Shown in pieces: positions 19,376 through 30,694 of a stretch of DNA of 59,843 bases. Below the pieces are notes generated by a model that saw only the letters and a list, made by a program, of their open reading frames with translations, did no database searches and was not told the origin of the DNA. Source of the DNA: Scopulibacillus darangshiensis (lineage in GTDB: Bacteria > Bacillota > Bacilli > Bacillales > Sporolactobacillaceae). The DNA is taken from the NCBI RefSeq assembly GCF_004341035.1, contig NZ_SLXK01000026.1, positions 1 to 59,843 on the forward strand, written 5' to 3'. How positions within the stretch are numbered: the stretch's first letter is position 1; every line of letters begins with the position of its first letter. Made by a program: the position numbers and the translations under genes.

Positions 19376-20065
19376 ATGACTAAAAGAGGCAAGAAATACC
19401 AAGAAGCTGCTAAAGTCATTGATCGCCAAAAGGCTTATGATGTTAGCGAAGCTGTAAAATTGATTAAGGAAGTCGCTCCAGCAGCGTTTGACGAGTCTGT
19501 TGACGTAGCTGTTCGTCTTGGAGTTGACACTCGCAAAAATGACCAGCAGGTGCGCGGTGCGGTTGTTTTACCTCATGGTACTGGTAAAACACAACGCGTT
19601 TTGGTGTTTGCGAAAGGTGAAAAGGCAAAAGAAGCGGAAGCAGCCGGTGCTGATTATGTAGGCGAGTCAGAGTACATCGAAAAAATCAACCAAGGTTGGT
19701 TTGATTTTGATGTAATCGTAGCAACCCCTGACATGATGGCTGAAGTTGGTAAGCTTGGCCGTGTCTTAGGACCAAAAGGTCTTATGCCTAACCCTAAAAC
19801 TGGCACGGTAACTTTTGAAGTTGAAAAGGCAGTTAACGAAATTAAAGCAGGTAAAGTAGAATACCGTGCTCATAAAGACGGAAATGTCCATGTGCCAATC
19901 GGTAAAGTATCATTTGATGATCAAAAGCTTGTTGAAAACTACAACACATTAATTGATATTCTAATCAAAGCAAAGCCTGCAGCTGCTAAAGGAACCTACA
20001 TTAAAAACATCGCTGTTTCTTCAACGATGGGTCCTGGTGTAAAGGTTACAGCACCTGCCAAATAA
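19376..20065 (+). CDS. rplA: 50S ribosomal protein L1
   Basis: 229 residues; forms the L1 stalk that moves deacylated tRNA out of the E site. Conserved [17 protein letters not shown] is present. ATG 19376 with AAAGGAGG about 9 bases upstream gives the standard MTKRGKKY start; the frame extends to 19301 through a hairpin and the L1-like site, which is not coding. Probably autoregulatory. Confidence 0.97.
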   Translation: MTKRGKKYQEAAKVIDRQKAYDVSEAVKLIKEVAPAAFDESVDVAVRLGVDTRKNDQQVRGAVVLPHGTGKTQRVLVFAKGEKAKEAEAAGADYVGESEYIEKINQGWFDFDVIVATPDMMAEVGKLGRVLGPKGLMPNPKTGTVTFEVEKAVNEIKAGKVEYRAHKDGNVHVPIGKVSFDDQKLVENYNTLIDILIKAKPAAAKGTYIKNIAVSSTMGPGVKVTAPAK

Positions 20066-20071
20066 ATTTTA

Positions 20072-20128
20072 GTTGACATCGATTTGTAAAACCAATATAA
20101 TAACATTGGTTTGAAAATAAAATATAAT
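20072..20128 (+). promoter_or_regulatory. Tandem SigA promoters of rplJ-rplL
   Basis: Promoter 1: TTGACA (20072-20077), 17 bases, TATAAT (20095-20100). Promoter 2: TTAACA (20100-20105), 17 bases, TATAAT (20123-20128), so its -35 starts at the last base of the first -10. Both read into the L10 leader. Confidence 0.85.
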
Positions 20129-20137
20129 GAACATACC

Positions 20138-20256
20138 GTAGACAGCAGGAGCGTAATTTACGCTTAAATCTCCTGCCGAGGTGCTTGTGAGACTCTAGAT
20201 AACGTTGTTAGATAGATTATCCGTGCCTTCATGTCTATGACATGAAGGCTTTTTTA
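20138..20256 (+). promoter_or_regulatory. Ribosomal protein L10 leader
   Basis: Structured leader between rplA and rplJ. It contains hairpin AGCGTAA/TTTACGCT, a CAGGAG/CTCCTG stem around it, the stretch CCGAGGTGCTTGTGAGA, and an intrinsic terminator (20225-20235 with 20239-20249, then T run). This matches the known Firmicute L10 leader, which binds L10(L12)4 and represses rplJL. Confidence 0.88.
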
Positions 20257-20308
20257 ATATAAATAGCCCTCGATATATTGGTGTGATCCTAATTAGGAGG
20301 TGGAAAAA

Positions 20309-20806
20309 ATGAGCGTCATTGAAGCCAAGAAACAAATCGTTCAAGAAATCAGCGAAAAGTTAAAGAACAGCGTATCAACCATTGTTGTCGATTATCGCGG
20401 TTTGACTGTTGCGGAAGTAACTGAACTTCGTAAGCAGCTTCGTGAAGCTGGTGTGGATTATAAGGTGTATAAAAATACGATGATTCGCCGCGCGACCGCT
20501 GAAGCTGGTCTCTCAGACCTAGATGAATTTTTGGTTGGTCCGACTGCTGTAGCTTTCAGTACAGAAGATGTTGTTGCTCCGGCAAAAGTTCTTCATAATT
20601 TCGCAAAAGAACATGATGCATTAGAAATCAAAACGGGTGTGATTGAAGGCTCAATCGCAAGCGTTGATCAAATCAAAGCACTTGCAGAGCTCCCATCAAG
20701 AGACGGCCTGCTTTCTATGCTGCTTAGCGTCCTTCAAGCGCCAATCCGCAATTTTGCATTGGCTACGAAAGCTGTGGCAGATCAGAAAGAAGAGCAAGGT
20801 GCCTAA
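20309..20806 (+). CDS. rplJ: 50S ribosomal protein L10
   Basis: 165 residues. The N-terminal domain binds 23S rRNA, and the C-terminal helix holds L7/L12 dimers. ATG 20309 ([11 protein letters not shown]) lies 6-7 bases after AGGAGGTGG; the frame from GTG 20300 starts inside that site. Forms an operon with rplL under the L10 leader. Confidence 0.96.
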   Translation: MSVIEAKKQIVQEISEKLKNSVSTIVVDYRGLTVAEVTELRKQLREAGVDYKVYKNTMIRRATAEAGLSDLDEFLVGPTAVAFSTEDVVAPAKVLHNFAKEHDALEIKTGVIEGSIASVDQIKALAELPSRDGLLSMLLSVLQAPIRNFALATKAVADQKEEQGA

Positions 20807-20870
20807 CCCTAATTTAACAACAAATTGTATTTAAACTAATAAACATTAATTAACTAAGGAGGATTTATCC

Positions 20871-21236
20871 ATGACTAAAGAAGATATCATTGGCGCAATT
20901 AAAGAGATGTCTGTACTTGAATTAAATGATCTTGTTAAAGCAATTGAGGAAGAATTCGGTGTAACTGCAGCGGCTCCAGTAGCTGTACAAGGCGCTGGCG
21001 GCGGCGAAGGTGCTGCTGAGGAAAAAACTGACTTTGATGTTGTTCTTGCAAGTGCTGGAAGCTCAAAAATCAAAGTTATTAAAGTGGTTCGCGAAATCAC
21101 TGGTCTTGGTTTGAAAGACGCAAAAGAATTAGTTGACAACGCTCCAAAAGCAATCAAAGAAGGCGTTGCTAAAGAAGAAGCTGAAGAAATGAAAACTAAG
21201 CTTGAAGAAGTAGGCGCTTCTATCGAGCTTAAGTAA
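20871..21236 (+). CDS. rplL: 50S ribosomal protein L7/L12
   Basis: 121 residues. N-terminal dimerisation helix, alanine/glycine-rich hinge (about 38-52), and a C-terminal domain with [21 protein letters not shown] that contacts EF-G and EF-Tu. AAGGAGG precedes ATG 20871. Followed by a strong terminator. Confidence 0.97.
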   Translation: MTKEDIIGAIKEMSVLELNDLVKAIEEEFGVTAAAPVAVQGAGGGEGAAEEKTDFDVVLASAGSSKIKVIKVVREITGLGLKDAKELVDNAPKAIKEGVAKEEAEEMKTKLEEVGASIELK

Positions 21237-21245
21237 GCTCACCTT

Positions 21246-21274
21246 AAAGCCCGCCTTTGCAGCGGGCTTTTTTT
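21246..21274 (+). terminator. Terminator after rplL
   Basis: AAAGCCCGC (21246-21254) with GCGGGCTTT (21262-21270), then a T run. Confidence 0.92.
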
Positions 21275-21319
21275 AACCCCAACCAACCTTTTGATATCTT
21301 TTTAGAGCCGGGTGATATA

Positions 21320-21916
21320 ATGAGTGACCATTACTATTCTAAAAAGCCCCAAACTGAAAGTTGTCCCATTTCCTTTAACACTTCACTAAGAGGCATATCA
21401 TTGTCATTTTTAACCGACAGAGGTGTCTTTTCAAAAGGCGATATTGACTTTGGATCAAGATTGCTCGCAGAAACATTCCAATTACCTGAAATTGATGGAT
21501 CTATTCTTGATGTAGGTTGTGGCTATGGACCTTTGGGTATTACAATTTCCAAGGCGTTTCCGAATCGCGAAGTAACAATGATCGATATAAATGAACGTGC
21601 GGTAGGACTTGCTAAGAACAACGCAGAACGCAATGACGCTAAGGTGACGGTTGTGCAAAGTGATCTTTTTGAAAACGTTTCAGGTAATTATGCTGCGGTT
21701 ATAACAAACCCTCCAATAAGAGCGGGAAAGCAGATCGTCCATAATGTATTTTCCGGTGCTTATTCACTTTTATCAGATGAGGGGGAACTTTGGGTAGTGA
21801 TTCAGAAAAAGCAGGGAGCACCTTCAGCACTTGAGGCCTTGGGAGAGCAATTTGGGGAAGTTGAGACTGTAGTTAAGAAAAAAGGCTATTATATTATCAA
21901 GGCAAAAAAGGTTTGA
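21320..21916 (+). CDS. RsmC-like class I methyltransferase (YbxB family)
   Basis: 198-residue SAM-dependent methyltransferase. Motif I is ILDVGCGYGPLGI, motif II ends in MIDINERAV, and NPPIRAGK is the catalytic (N)PP motif of guanine-N2 methylases. The family is annotated as 16S rRNA m2G1207 methyltransferase by similarity to the C-terminal half of E. coli RsmC; the target here is inferred. ATG 21320 gives MSDHYYSKKP; the longer frame from 21257 runs through the rplL terminator and is rejected. Lies between rplL and rpoB as in B. subtilis. Confidence 0.9.
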   Translation: MSDHYYSKKPQTESCPISFNTSLRGISLSFLTDRGVFSKGDIDFGSRLLAETFQLPEIDGSILDVGCGYGPLGITISKAFPNREVTMIDINERAVGLAKNNAERNDAKVTVVQSDLFENVSGNYAAVITNPPIRAGKQIVHNVFSGAYSLLSDEGELWVVIQKKQGAPSALEALGEQFGEVETVVKKKGYYIIKAKKV

Positions 21917-21944
21917 CGGGCTGGTCCTGTTGTGATAATATAAT
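21913..21944 (+). promoter_or_regulatory. Possible promoter of rpoB-rpoC
   Basis: TTGACG (21913-21918) overlaps the stop region of the methyltransferase gene. GATAAT (21934-21939) with an upstream TG forms an extended -10 at 15-base spacing; TATAAT (21939-21944) is at 20-base spacing. About 140 bases of leader follow, with a small hairpin TCCTTCA/TGAAGGG near 21985. Confidence 0.5.
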
Positions 21945-22085
21945 TCAATGCCAATAAATTCGGTTATTTAATTATACATGTATATCCTTCAATTATGAAG
22001 GGAAAACTAAGCGAATGTGTATGTATTACGGTAAGCCATAAAGTTTGCCGATTTTTCAATATGCTTGATTTGAGGGGTGAAACAG

Positions 22086-25000
22086 TTGATAGGTCAACTC
22101 GTGCAATACGGACGCCACCGCCAACGTCGGAGTTATGCTCGCATTAATGAAGTTCTAGAACTCCCTAATCTCATCGAAATTCAAACTGCTTCATATCAAT
22201 GGTTTCTTGATGAGGGTATACGAGAAATGTTTCAAGACATTTCACCAGTAGAAGATTTCACGGGAAATCTTGTTTTAGAATTCATAGACTATAGTCTGGG
22301 AGAACCAAAGTATTCAGTTGATGAATCAAAGGAACGCGACGTTACTTATGCTGCACCATTAAGAGTGAAAGTCCGATTGATCAATAAGGAAACCGGTGAA
22401 GTCAAAGAACAAGAAGTGTTTATGGGTGACTTCCCTCTTATGACGGAATCGGGGACGTTTATAATCAATGGTGCTGAACGGGTTATCGTTTCACAACTTG
22501 TTCGTTCACCTAGTGTTTACTATAACGAAAAATTCGACAAAAATGGTAAAAAAGGTTTTACCGCTACTGTTATTCCAAACCGTGGCGCATGGCTTGAATA
22601 TGAAACGGACGCCAAAGATGTCGTCTATGTACGAATCGACCGTACAAGGAAGCTTCCTGTTACGGTGCTTTTGCGTGCATTAGGGTTTGGATCTGATCAA
22701 GAAATCATCGACTTGCTCGGTGAGGATGAATTTTTGAGAAACACACTTGAAAAGGATAATACCGAGGGGACTGAAAAAGCGCTTATTGAAATCTATGAGC
22801 GATTGCGTCCTGGTGAACCGCCAACAGTTGATAATGCAAAAAGTTTAATCGATACTCGCTTCTTCGATCCAAAACGTTATGATCTTGCGAATGTCGGTCG
22901 CTATAAGATTAATAAAAAACTTCATATTAAAAATAGACTTTTTAACCAGCGTTTAGCAGAAAAACTAATCGATCCGGAAACGGGAGAAATTGTGGCGGAT
23001 GAAGGCACGCTTCTTGACCGGCGGACACTCGATCGGTTGCTGCCAATTATTGAGGAAAAGCTTGGTTACGGAGAGTATACTCCTTCAGGAGGTGTAGTTG
23101 AAGGTCAGGATATTACACTCCAATCGATCAGCGTTTATGCACCGAACGATGATGACGGTGATAAAGTTATTAAAGTCATGGGCAACGGCCAAATTGATAA
23201 TACTGTAAAACATATTACACCTGCCGACATCCTTGCGTCTATTAACTATTTCTTTAACTTATTGCACGGTATTGGTGATACGGACGATATTGACCACCTA
23301 GGAAACCGTCGTTTGCGTTCGGTTGGTGAACTTTTGCAAAATCAGTTTAGGATTGGTCTATCCCGTATGGAGCGTGTGATTCGCGAACGGATGTCTATTC
23401 AAGACACCAATGCGATTACACCGCAGGCATTGATTAACATCAGGCCGGTGATTGCTTCCATTAAGGAATTTTTCGGCAGCTCTCAGCTTTCGCAATTTAT
23501 GGACCAGACGAATCCGCTTGCTGAATTAACACACAAACGTCGTCTTTCAGCATTGGGACCTGGCGGTTTGACAAGAGAACGTGCCGGAATGGAAGTTCGT
23601 GACGTTCACTACTCCCACTATGGCCGTATGTGTCCGATCGAAACGCCAGAGGGCCCAAACATTGGTTTGATTAACTCGCTGTCAAGTTACGCTAAGGTAA
23701 ATAAATTTGGGTTTATTGAAACGCCTTATCGACGGGTGGACCCGGAAACAGGCAGGGTAACCGGACGGATTGATTACCTTACAGCTGATGAAGAGGACAA
23801 TTATGTTGTTGCACAGGCCAATGCGAAGCTTGATGATGACGGTACCTTCATGGATGATGAAATTATTTCACGTTTCCGTGGGGAAAACCTTGTTGTACGT
23901 AAAGATCGTGTGGACTACATGGATGTGTCGCCGAAACAAGTTGTTTCTGCAGCCACTGCCTGTATACCTTTCCTTGAGAACGATGATTCTAACCGGGCTT
24001 TAATGGGGGCGAACATGCAGCGGCAGGCCGTTCCGCTTCTTGTTCCAGAGGCACCGATTGTCGGTACTGGTATCGAGTATGTCTCTGCAAAGGATTCCGG
24101 TGCTGCGATTCGCGCTAAATATCGCGGCAGAGTAGAAGAGGTTTCCGCAAAGCTGATCAAAATACGTACAATTGAAGAAATTGACGGCCGTGATGTGGAA
24201 GGCGATCTCGTTGCCTATAAATTATTAAAATATGAACGTTCCAACCAAGGCACCTGTTATAACCAAAAACCGATTGTTGAAAAGGGGACAATTGTTGACC
24301 AAGGTGAAATCCTTGCCGACGGCCCTTCAATGGAAAAAGGTGAATTGGCCCTTGGACGCAACGTCCTTGTCGGGTTTATGACATGGGATGGTTACAACTA
24401 CGAAGATGCTATTATTATGAGTGAACGTCTAGTGAAAGATGATGTTTACACCTCAGTTCATATTGAAGAATATGAATCTGAAGCACGGGATACAAAGCTT
24501 GGGCCAGAAGAAATTACTAGGGATATCCCGAACGTCGGGGAAGATGCGCTTAGAAACCTTGATGAACGCGGTATTATTCGCGTCGGCGCTGAGGTTAAAG
24601 ATGGCGATATTCTTGTAGGCAAAGTCACACCTAAAGGGGTAACAGAACTTACAGCCGAGGAAAGACTTCTCCATGCTATTTTTGGCGAAAAGGCGAGGGA
24701 AGTGCGTGATACATCCCTAAGAGTACCTCATGGCGGTGATGGGATTGTCCATGATGTTAAGATATTTAATCGAGAAGACGGTGATGAGCTGCCGCCAGGC
24801 GTAAACCAGCTTGTCAGGGCTTATATCGTTCAGAAACGGAAAATTCATGAAGGCGATAAAATGGCCGGCCGCCACGGTAATAAAGGTGTTATCTCTCGTA
24901 TTTTGCCAGAAGAAGATATGCCGTATATGCCGGATGGCCGTCCGATTGATATCATGTTAAACCCATTGGGTGTTCCATCGCGTATGAATATCGGGCAAGT

Positions 25001-25607
25001 GCTTGAACTACATCTTGGCATGGCCGCTCGTGAATTAGGTATTCACGTTGCGACACCGGTATTTGATGGTGCTCATGAAGAAGATGTATGGGAGACACTG
25101 GCTGAAGCCGGGCTGTCACGAGATGGTAAAACAGTTCTCTATGATGGACGCACAGGTGAACCTTTTGATAATCGGGTGTCTGTTGGCGTTATGTACATGA
25201 TTAAGTTGGCGCATATGGTAGATGACAAACTTCACGCTCGTTCAACTGGCCCATATTCGCTTGTCACACAGCAGCCGCTTGGCGGTAAAGCTCAATTCGG
25301 CGGACAGCGATTTGGTGAAATGGAGGTTTGGGCGCTTGAAGCTTACGGTGCCGCATATACGCTTCAGGAAATCCTTACAGTCAAGTCTGATGATGTCGTG
25401 GGACGTGTGAAGACTTATGAGTCCATTGTTAAAGGCGAAAATGTCCCTGAACCGGGTGTGCCGGAATCGTTTAAAGTCCTTATTAAAGAACTTCAAAGTC
25501 TCGGAATGGACGTAAAAATCTTATCAAGTAACGAAGAGGAAATTGACATTCGTGAAATTGATGAGGAAGACGAAGCAACAAGTGAAACAATGAATGTCAA
25601 TGCTTAA
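22086..25607 (+). CDS. rpoB: DNA-directed RNA polymerase subunit beta
   Basis: 1173 residues. TTG 22086 follows GAGGGGTGA and yields [12 protein letters not shown], matching the B. subtilis TTG start; GTG 22077 falls inside the ribosome binding site. All domains are present, ending in the conserved [16 protein letters not shown] region. The rifampicin pocket is wild type: Q470, D473, H483, R486 and S488 in the segment 465-490, so rifampicin sensitivity is expected. The C-terminal acidic tail is shorter than in B. subtilis. Operon with rpoC. Confidence 0.97.
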   Translation: MIGQLVQYGRHRQRRSYARINEVLELPNLIEIQTASYQWFLDEGIREMFQDISPVEDFTGNLVLEFIDYSLGEPKYSVDESKERDVTYAAPLRVKVRLINKETGEVKEQEVFMGDFPLMTESGTFIINGAERVIVSQLVRSPSVYYNEKFDKNGKKGFTATVIPNRGAWLEYETDAKDVVYVRIDRTRKLPVTVLLRALGFGSDQEIIDLLGEDEFLRNTLEKDNTEGTEKALIEIYERLRPGEPPTVDNAKSLIDTRFFDPKRYDLANVGRYKINKKLHIKNRLFNQRLAEKLIDPETGEIVADEGTLLDRRTLDRLLPIIEEKLGYGEYTPSGGVVEGQDITLQSISVYAPNDDDGDKVIKVMGNGQIDNTVKHITPADILASINYFFNLLHGIGDTDDIDHLGNRRLRSVGELLQNQFRIGLSRMERVIRERMSIQDTNAITPQALINIRPVIASIKEFFGSSQLSQFMDQTNPLAELTHKRRLSALGPGGLTRERAGMEVRDVHYSHYGRMCPIETPEGPNIGLINSLSSYAKVNKFGFIETPYRRVDPETGRVTGRIDYLTADEEDNYVVAQANAKLDDDGTFMDDEIISRFRGENLVVRKDRVDYMDVSPKQVVSAATACIPFLENDDSNRALMGANMQRQAVPLLVPEAPIVGTGIEYVSAKDSGAAIRAKYRGRVEEVSAKLIKIRTIEEIDGRDVEGDLVAYKLLKYERSNQGTCYNQKPIVEKGTIVDQGEILADGPSMEKGELALGRNVLVGFMTWDGYNYEDAIIMSERLVKDDVYTSVHIEEYESEARDTKLGPEEITRDIPNVGEDALRNLDERGIIRVGAEVKDGDILVGKVTPKGVTELTAEERLLHAIFGEKAREVRDTSLRVPHGGDGIVHDVKIFNREDGDELPPGVNQLVRAYIVQKRKIHEGDKMAGRHGNKGVISRILPEEDMPYMPDGRPIDIMLNPLGVPSRMNIGQVLELHLGMAARELGIHVATPVFDGAHEEDVWETLAEAGLSRDGKTVLYDGRTGEPFDNRVSVGVMYMIKLAHMVDDKLHARSTGPYSLVTQQPLGGKAQFGGQRFGEMEVWALEAYGAAYTLQEILTVKSDDVVGRVKTYESIVKGENVPEPGVPESFKVLIKELQSLGMDVKILSSNEEEIDIREIDEEDEATSETMNVNA

Positions 25608-25669
25608 CATAAACTGACTCAAGGTTACAAGTGGCTTAGAACACTGAATTTATAAGGGAGGTTGCCCCC

Positions 25670-28600
25670 TTGTTGGATGTCAATAAGTTTGAATTTATGA
25701 AGATCGGTCTTGCGTCTCCAAACAAAATCCGCTCATGGTCTCGCGGTGAGGTTAAAAAGCCGGAAACGATTAACTATAGAACGTTAAAGCCGGAAAAGGA
25801 CGGTCTATTCTGTGAACGAATATTCGGCCCAACCAAAGATTGGGAGTGTCATTGCGGGAAGTATAAGCGCGTAAGATACAAGGGTGTCGTTTGTGATCGA
25901 TGTGGTGTAGAAGTAACACGAGCAAAGGTACGGAGAGAAAGAATGGGGCACATAGAGCTAGCTGCCCCTGTTTCTCACATTTGGTATTTCAAAGGAATTC
26001 CAAGCAGAATGGGTCTACTATTAGACATGTCCCCAAGGGCTTTGGAGGAAGTCATTTACTTTGCTTCGTACGTTATCACTGAACCAGGCGATACACCGTT
26101 GGAAAAGAAACAGTTATTATCTGAAAAGGAATATCGCAACTATCGTGAAAAGTATGGCGCAACCTTTAAAGCAGGCATGGGTGCGGAATCCATCAAAAAG
26201 CTTCTTCAAGACATTGATCTAGAAAAAGACGTGGCTGCCCTTCAAGAGGAACTTAAGACAGCCCAAGGCCAGCGCCGTACACGTGCAATCAAACGACTGG
26301 AAGTATTGGAAGCTTTTAGAGGGTCGGAAAATGATCCATCATGGATGATTCTAGATGTGCTTCCGGTGATCCCGCCTGAATTGCGTCCGATGGTTCAACT
26401 TGACGGCGGCCGCTTCGCAACGTCGGACTTGAATGATCTCTATCGTCGTGTTATTAACAGAAATAACCGTTTGAAGCGTCTATTGGACCTAGGTGCGCCT
26501 AGTATTATCGTTCAAAATGAAAAGCGGATGCTGCAAGAGGCAGTTGACTCCTTAATTGACAACGGCCGCAGGGGCCGTCCTGTAACTGGTCCGGGTAACC
26601 GTCCGCTGAAATCCTTGTCGCATATGCTGAAAGGTAAACAAGGGCGTTTCCGTCAGAACCTTTTGGGTAAACGTGTTGACTATTCCGGTCGTTCCGTTAT
26701 CGTGGTTGGACCAAATCTTCATATGTATCAATGCGGTTTGCCGAAGGAAATGGCGCTTGAGCTTTTCAAACCATTTGTGATGAAAGAGCTTGTTAACAAA
26801 GGGATTGCTCATAACATCAAAAGTGCAAAGCGTAAGGTTGAAAAGGTTCATCCTGATGTATGGGGCGTTTTAGAAGAGGTTATTAAGGAACACCCTGTCC
26901 TGCTAAACCGTGCACCAACATTGCATAGGCTTGGTATCCAGGCGTTTGAACCGACATTGGTTGAGGGCAGGGCAATTCGTCTGCATCCGCTCGTCTGTAC
27001 GGCTTATAACGCCGATTTTGACGGTGACCAAATGGCTGTTCACGTACCATTGTCTGCAGAGGCGCAAGCGGAAGCGAGATTATTGATGCTTGCTGCACAA
27101 AACATTCTGAACCCTAAAGACGGAAAACCCGTTGTTACGCCATCACAGGATATGGTGCTGGGTAACTACTATTTGACACTTGAAAGAAAAGGTGCCATTG
27201 GGGAAGGAAAGGTTTTTAAAGATTCAAATGAAGCAATGATGGCTTACCAAAGTGGTTACGCACACTTGCACACACGGATCGCCATACCGGCAGCAGTAGT
27301 CGGCAATGCTACGTTTACAGCGGAACAAAATAAGCAATATCTTTTAACAACAGTTGGTAAATTAATTTTCAATGCGATTCTCCCTGAATCGTTCCCTTAT
27401 ATTAATGAACCGACGCGTTTTAACCTGGAAGTCGCAACACCGGAGAAATACTTTGTACCAATGGGCACAAATGTGAAAGAAATTATTGCCGAAAGGGAAG
27501 AGGTTTCACCGTTTAAAAAAGGCATTCTGGGTGATATTATCGCTGAAGTTTTCAAACGATTTAAGATTACCGAGACATCCAAAATGCTTGATCGTATGAA
27601 AGCACTTGGATTTGCCTATTCAACAAAAGCGGGGATTACAGTCGGTGTATCTGATATTATTGTTCTAGCTGATAAGCCGGAGATTCTTGCAGAAGCTGAG
27701 GAAAAGGTTAATAAGGTTCTGAAACAATTTAGAAGAGGTCTGATCACCGAAGAAGAACGTTACGAGCGTGTTATCTCAATCTGGAGCGGCGCTAAGGATA
27801 CGATTCAGAACAAACTGATGAACTCGCTTGATAAAACGAACCCAATCTTCATGATGAGTGATTCCGGTGCCCGTGGTAACGCATCAAACTTTACGCAGCT
27901 TGCGGGTATGCGGGGCTTGATGGCTAACCCATCGGGACGAATTATAGAACTTCCGATCCGTTCAAGCTTCCGAGAAGGTTTAACCGTATTGGAGTACTTT
28001 ATTTCCACTCACGGTGCACGTAAAGGTCTTGCGGATACGGCTCTGAAAACTGCCGACTCAGGTTATTTGACCCGCCGTCTTGTTGATGTCGCTCAGGACG
28101 TAATTGTAAGAGAAGATGATTGTGGCACTGACCGAGGCCTAGTTGTAAAATCAATTAGAGAAGGCAACGAAGAAATTGAAGGATTATACGACCGCCTTGT
28201 CGGAAGGACGGTGCATGAGGACATCGCACATCCTGAAACAGGTGAGGTATTAATCAATAAAAGCGATACAATTAGCGAAGACACAGCAAATAACATTGTT
28301 GACGCAGGTGTCAAAGAAGTGTTGATCCGTTCTGTATTTATGTGTGACACACGCCATGGTGTATGTAAGAAATGTTACGGTCGCAACTTAGCCACTGGTT
28401 CTGATGTTGAGGTTGGCGAAGCAGTGGGAATTATCGCAGCCCAATCCATTGGGGAGCCGGGCACACAGTTGACGATGCGAACCTTCCATACCGGCGGTGT
28501 TGCAGGTGATGACATTACACAAGGTCTTCCGCGTATTCAGGAATTATTTGAAGCGCGTAACCCCAAAGGGCAGGCTGTCATTTCCGAGCTGCCTGGAACG

Positions 28601-29299
28601 GTTACATCTATTAAAGAACTTAAAGATAAGCGCGAGATCATTGTTCAAGGTGAAATTGAATCAAGGACCTACACCGTTCCTCTTGGAGCAAGGCTAAAGG
28701 TAGCTGTGGATTCTCATGTGGTGCCTGGGCAGGTTCTAACAGAAGGCTCAATTGATCCTAAGGAACTCCTTATTGTCGCCGGCATTGAAGGTGTGCAAGA
28801 ATATTTGCTTCGTGAAGTGCAGAAGGTTTACCGCATGCAGGGTGTGGAAATTGGTGATAAGCACGTTGAAGTAATGGTTCGCCAAATGATGCGGAAAATC
28901 CGTGTCACTGATGCGGGTGATACGAGCGTATTGCCGGGTTCACTTGTTGATATTCACACCTTTAAGGATGTCAATAAGAAGGTCCTTATTAAGGCCGAAA
29001 AGCCTGCAACAGGAAGACCGGTTTTACTCGGTATTACAAAAGCATCTCTTGAAACTGAATCATTCTTATCCGCTGCATCATTCCAAGAGACCACTCGTGT
29101 TCTAACTGATGCTGCAATTAAAGGCAAACGCGATGAATTGCTTGGATTGAAAGAAAACGTCATAATCGGCAAACTGGTTCCTGCTGGTACAGGAATGTCA
29201 CGTTACCGAAATGTTGTATCGGACACACCGGAAGAACTATCCCCAGAGGAGGGTTCGGAAGGACCTGTCAGTGAAGAATTAGTTAATCAGGAAAGTTAA
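25670..29299 (+). CDS. rpoC: DNA-directed RNA polymerase subunit beta'
   Basis: 1209 residues. N-terminal zinc site CHC...CDRC, active-site magnesium motif NADFDGDQ at 447-454, trigger-loop region [11 protein letters not shown], and second zinc cluster [11 protein letters not shown] are all intact. TTG 25670 follows GGGAGGTT, as in B. subtilis, where rpoC also starts with TTG; the next codon is TTG too, so 25673 is possible. No large lineage-specific insertion is apparent. Confidence 0.97.
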   Translation: MLDVNKFEFMKIGLASPNKIRSWSRGEVKKPETINYRTLKPEKDGLFCERIFGPTKDWECHCGKYKRVRYKGVVCDRCGVEVTRAKVRRERMGHIELAAPVSHIWYFKGIPSRMGLLLDMSPRALEEVIYFASYVITEPGDTPLEKKQLLSEKEYRNYREKYGATFKAGMGAESIKKLLQDIDLEKDVAALQEELKTAQGQRRTRAIKRLEVLEAFRGSENDPSWMILDVLPVIPPELRPMVQLDGGRFATSDLNDLYRRVINRNNRLKRLLDLGAPSIIVQNEKRMLQEAVDSLIDNGRRGRPVTGPGNRPLKSLSHMLKGKQGRFRQNLLGKRVDYSGRSVIVVGPNLHMYQCGLPKEMALELFKPFVMKELVNKGIAHNIKSAKRKVEKVHPDVWGVLEEVIKEHPVLLNRAPTLHRLGIQAFEPTLVEGRAIRLHPLVCTAYNADFDGDQMAVHVPLSAEAQAEARLLMLAAQNILNPKDGKPVVTPSQDMVLGNYYLTLERKGAIGEGKVFKDSNEAMMAYQSGYAHLHTRIAIPAAVVGNATFTAEQNKQYLLTTVGKLIFNAILPESFPYINEPTRFNLEVATPEKYFVPMGTNVKEIIAEREEVSPFKKGILGDIIAEVFKRFKITETSKMLDRMKALGFAYSTKAGITVGVSDIIVLADKPEILAEAEEKVNKVLKQFRRGLITEEERYERVISIWSGAKDTIQNKLMNSLDKTNPIFMMSDSGARGNASNFTQLAGMRGLMANPSGRIIELPIRSSFREGLTVLEYFISTHGARKGLADTALKTADSGYLTRRLVDVAQDVIVREDDCGTDRGLVVKSIREGNEEIEGLYDRLVGRTVHEDIAHPETGEVLINKSDTISEDTANNIVDAGVKEVLIRSVFMCDTRHGVCKKCYGRNLATGSDVEVGEAVGIIAAQSIGEPGTQLTMRTFHTGGVAGDDITQGLPRIQELFEARNPKGQAVISELPGTVTSIKELKDKREIIVQGEIESRTYTVPLGARLKVAVDSHVVPGQVLTEGSIDPKELLIVAGIEGVQEYLLREVQKVYRMQGVEIGDKHVEVMVRQMMRKIRVTDAGDTSVLPGSLVDIHTFKDVNKKVLIKAEKPATGRPVLLGITKASLETESFLSAASFQETTRVLTDAAIKGKRDELLGLKENVIIGKLVPAGTGMSRYRNVVSDTPEELSPEEGSEGPVSEELVNQES

Positions 29300-29308
29300 T
29301 TATTAGTA

Positions 29309-29364
29309 TTGACAAGGGGGAGCGCTCGGTGTTATTATAACGGAGTGCTCCTGAACACCTTGTT
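29309..29364 (+). promoter_or_regulatory. Promoter within an inverted repeat before rplGB
   Basis: TTGACA (29309-29314), 18 bases, TATTAT (29333-29338). The same DNA forms nested inverted repeats: ACAAGG near 29312 with CCTTGT near 29358, and GGAGCGCTC with GAGTGCTCC inside. A promoter on such a palindrome could bind a dimeric repressor, or the repeat may be an RNA structure in read-through transcripts from rpoC. Confidence 0.6.
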
Positions 29365-29382
29365 GCTTTGGAGGATATAGGC

Positions 29383-29634
29383 ATGTCTTATGATAAAGTA
29401 ACACAGGCGAGAAATGGACTTATTATTGGTACAAAGCAAGCGATTAAAGCTATGAAAAGCGATCAGATCGAAGAGTTGGTAATTGCTCAGGATGCTGATA
29501 TTCGCGTGACCAATAAAGTGCTGGAACTGGCACAGGAAATGGAAGTGCCGGTTATTACCGTTGACTCAATGAAAAAACTCGGCAAGGCATGCGGGATCGA
29601 TGTTGGGGCAGCGGCTGTGGCAATAAAGCGATAA
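29383..29634 (+). CDS. rplGB: L7Ae family ribosomal protein YbxF
   Basis: 83-residue protein of the L7Ae/L30e family that binds kink-turn RNA; B. subtilis YbxF binds k-turns in vitro and associates with ribosomes. The conserved RNA-binding segment [11 protein letters not shown] and the AQDAD region are present. ATG 29383 ([12 protein letters not shown]) lies 8 bases after GGAGG; the frame from 29368 is rejected. Sits between rpoC and rpsL as in other Bacillales. Confidence 0.92.
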   Translation: MSYDKVTQARNGLIIGTKQAIKAMKSDQIEELVIAQDADIRVTNKVLELAQEMEVPVITVDSMKKLGKACGIDVGAAAVAIKR

Positions 29635-29635
29635 T

Positions 29636-29680
29636 GTTTTTGCATGAAGCGTATAGCTTGGGCAAAAACAAATTTTTTGC
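29636..29680 (+). promoter_or_regulatory. Alternative hairpins in the rpsL leader
   Basis: GTTTTTGC (29636-29643) can pair with GCAAAAAC (29662-29669). The same GCAAAAA can instead pair with TTTTTGC (29674-29680). The two are mutually exclusive, an attenuator-like layout directly after rplGB and 59 bases before rpsL. Its role is inferred only. Confidence 0.5.
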
Positions 29681-29738
29681 ACTAAGATGAACCGCCTGGA
29701 TCAGTGGGTTTAAAATTAAATGAAGGGAGGAAACAATA

Positions 29739-30149
29739 ATGCCTACAATTAATCAGTTGGTGCGCAATGGCCGTCAATCTAAAATGAAGAAATCTGACTC
29801 ACCGGCGCTTAACAAAGGATATAACAGCTTCAAGAAGTCTTTGACTAATGAAACATCACCTCAAAAGCGCGGAGTTTGTACACGTGTCGGCACAATGACA
29901 CCTAAGAAACCGAACTCAGCATTGCGTAAATATGCGCGTGTTCGTTTAACAAATGGAATCGAAGTAACGGCTTATATTCCAGGAATTGGCCACAATCTGC
30001 AAGAACACAGTGTTGTACTTATTCGCGGTGGTCGTGTAAAAGACCTTCCGGGTGTACGCTATCATATCGTCCGCGGTGCACTTGACACTGCCGGAGTGAA
30101 TGAACGCAAACAAGGCCGTTCTAAGTATGGTACGAAAAGGCCAAAATAA
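29739..30149 (+). CDS. rpsL: 30S ribosomal protein S12
   Basis: 136 residues, decoding-centre protein. The loop [20 protein letters not shown] and the second streptomycin-related loop [13 protein letters not shown] are both wild type, so no streptomycin-resistance substitution is seen. GGGAGG precedes ATG 29739. First gene of the str operon rpsL-rpsG-fusA-tuf. Confidence 0.97.
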   Translation: MPTINQLVRNGRQSKMKKSDSPALNKGYNSFKKSLTNETSPQKRGVCTRVGTMTPKKPNSALRKYARVRLTNGIEVTAYIPGIGHNLQEHSVVLIRGGRVKDLPGVRYHIVRGALDTAGVNERKQGRSKYGTKRPK

Positions 30150-30193
30150 TAATTAAAATTATTGATATAACTACGATGAAAGGAGGGGTTATG

Positions 30194-30664
30194 ATGTCTA
30201 GAAAAGGACCTGCTGAAAAACGTGATGTTATACCTGACCCGCTTTATAATTCAAAGCTTGTAACACGGTTAATTAACCGGATTATGAAGGATGGAAAAAG
30301 AGGTATAGCACAAACTGTACTTTATAAATCTTTTGATCTAATTAAAGAACGTACAAATCAAGAGCCGATGGAAGTGTTCGATCAAGCGCTTAAAAACGTT
30401 ATGCCGGTATTAGAAGTTAAGGCTCGCCGTGTCGGTGGCTCTAACTACCAAGTGCCAGTCGAAGTCCGCCCTGAACGCCGTACGACTCTTGGATTGCGTT
30501 ATTTAGTAAATTATGCTCGCCTTCGCGGTGAAAAGACAATGGTTGAAAGACTTGCGAATGAAATCATCGACGCAGCTAATAATACTGGTGCTGCTGTGAA
30601 GAAGCGTGAAGATATGCACAAAATGGCAGAAGCTAACAAAGCATTTGCACACTATCGCTGGTAA
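30194..30664 (+). CDS. rpsG: 30S ribosomal protein S7
   Basis: 156 residues, initiates assembly of the 30S head. ATG 30194 ([12 protein letters not shown]) gives the exact family length and 7-base spacing from AAAGGAGG; ATG 30191 and the frame from 30176 are poorer. Conserved [19 protein letters not shown] and C-terminal KAFAHYRW are present. Confidence 0.97.
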   Translation: MSRKGPAEKRDVIPDPLYNSKLVTRLINRIMKDGKRGIAQTVLYKSFDLIKERTNQEPMEVFDQALKNVMPVLEVKARRVGGSNYQVPVEVRPERRTTLGLRYLVNYARLRGEKTMVERLANEIIDAANNTGAAVKKREDMHKMAEANKAFAHYRW

Positions 30665-30694
30665 TAGATTCTTTCAAAGAAAGGAGAGAAACCC

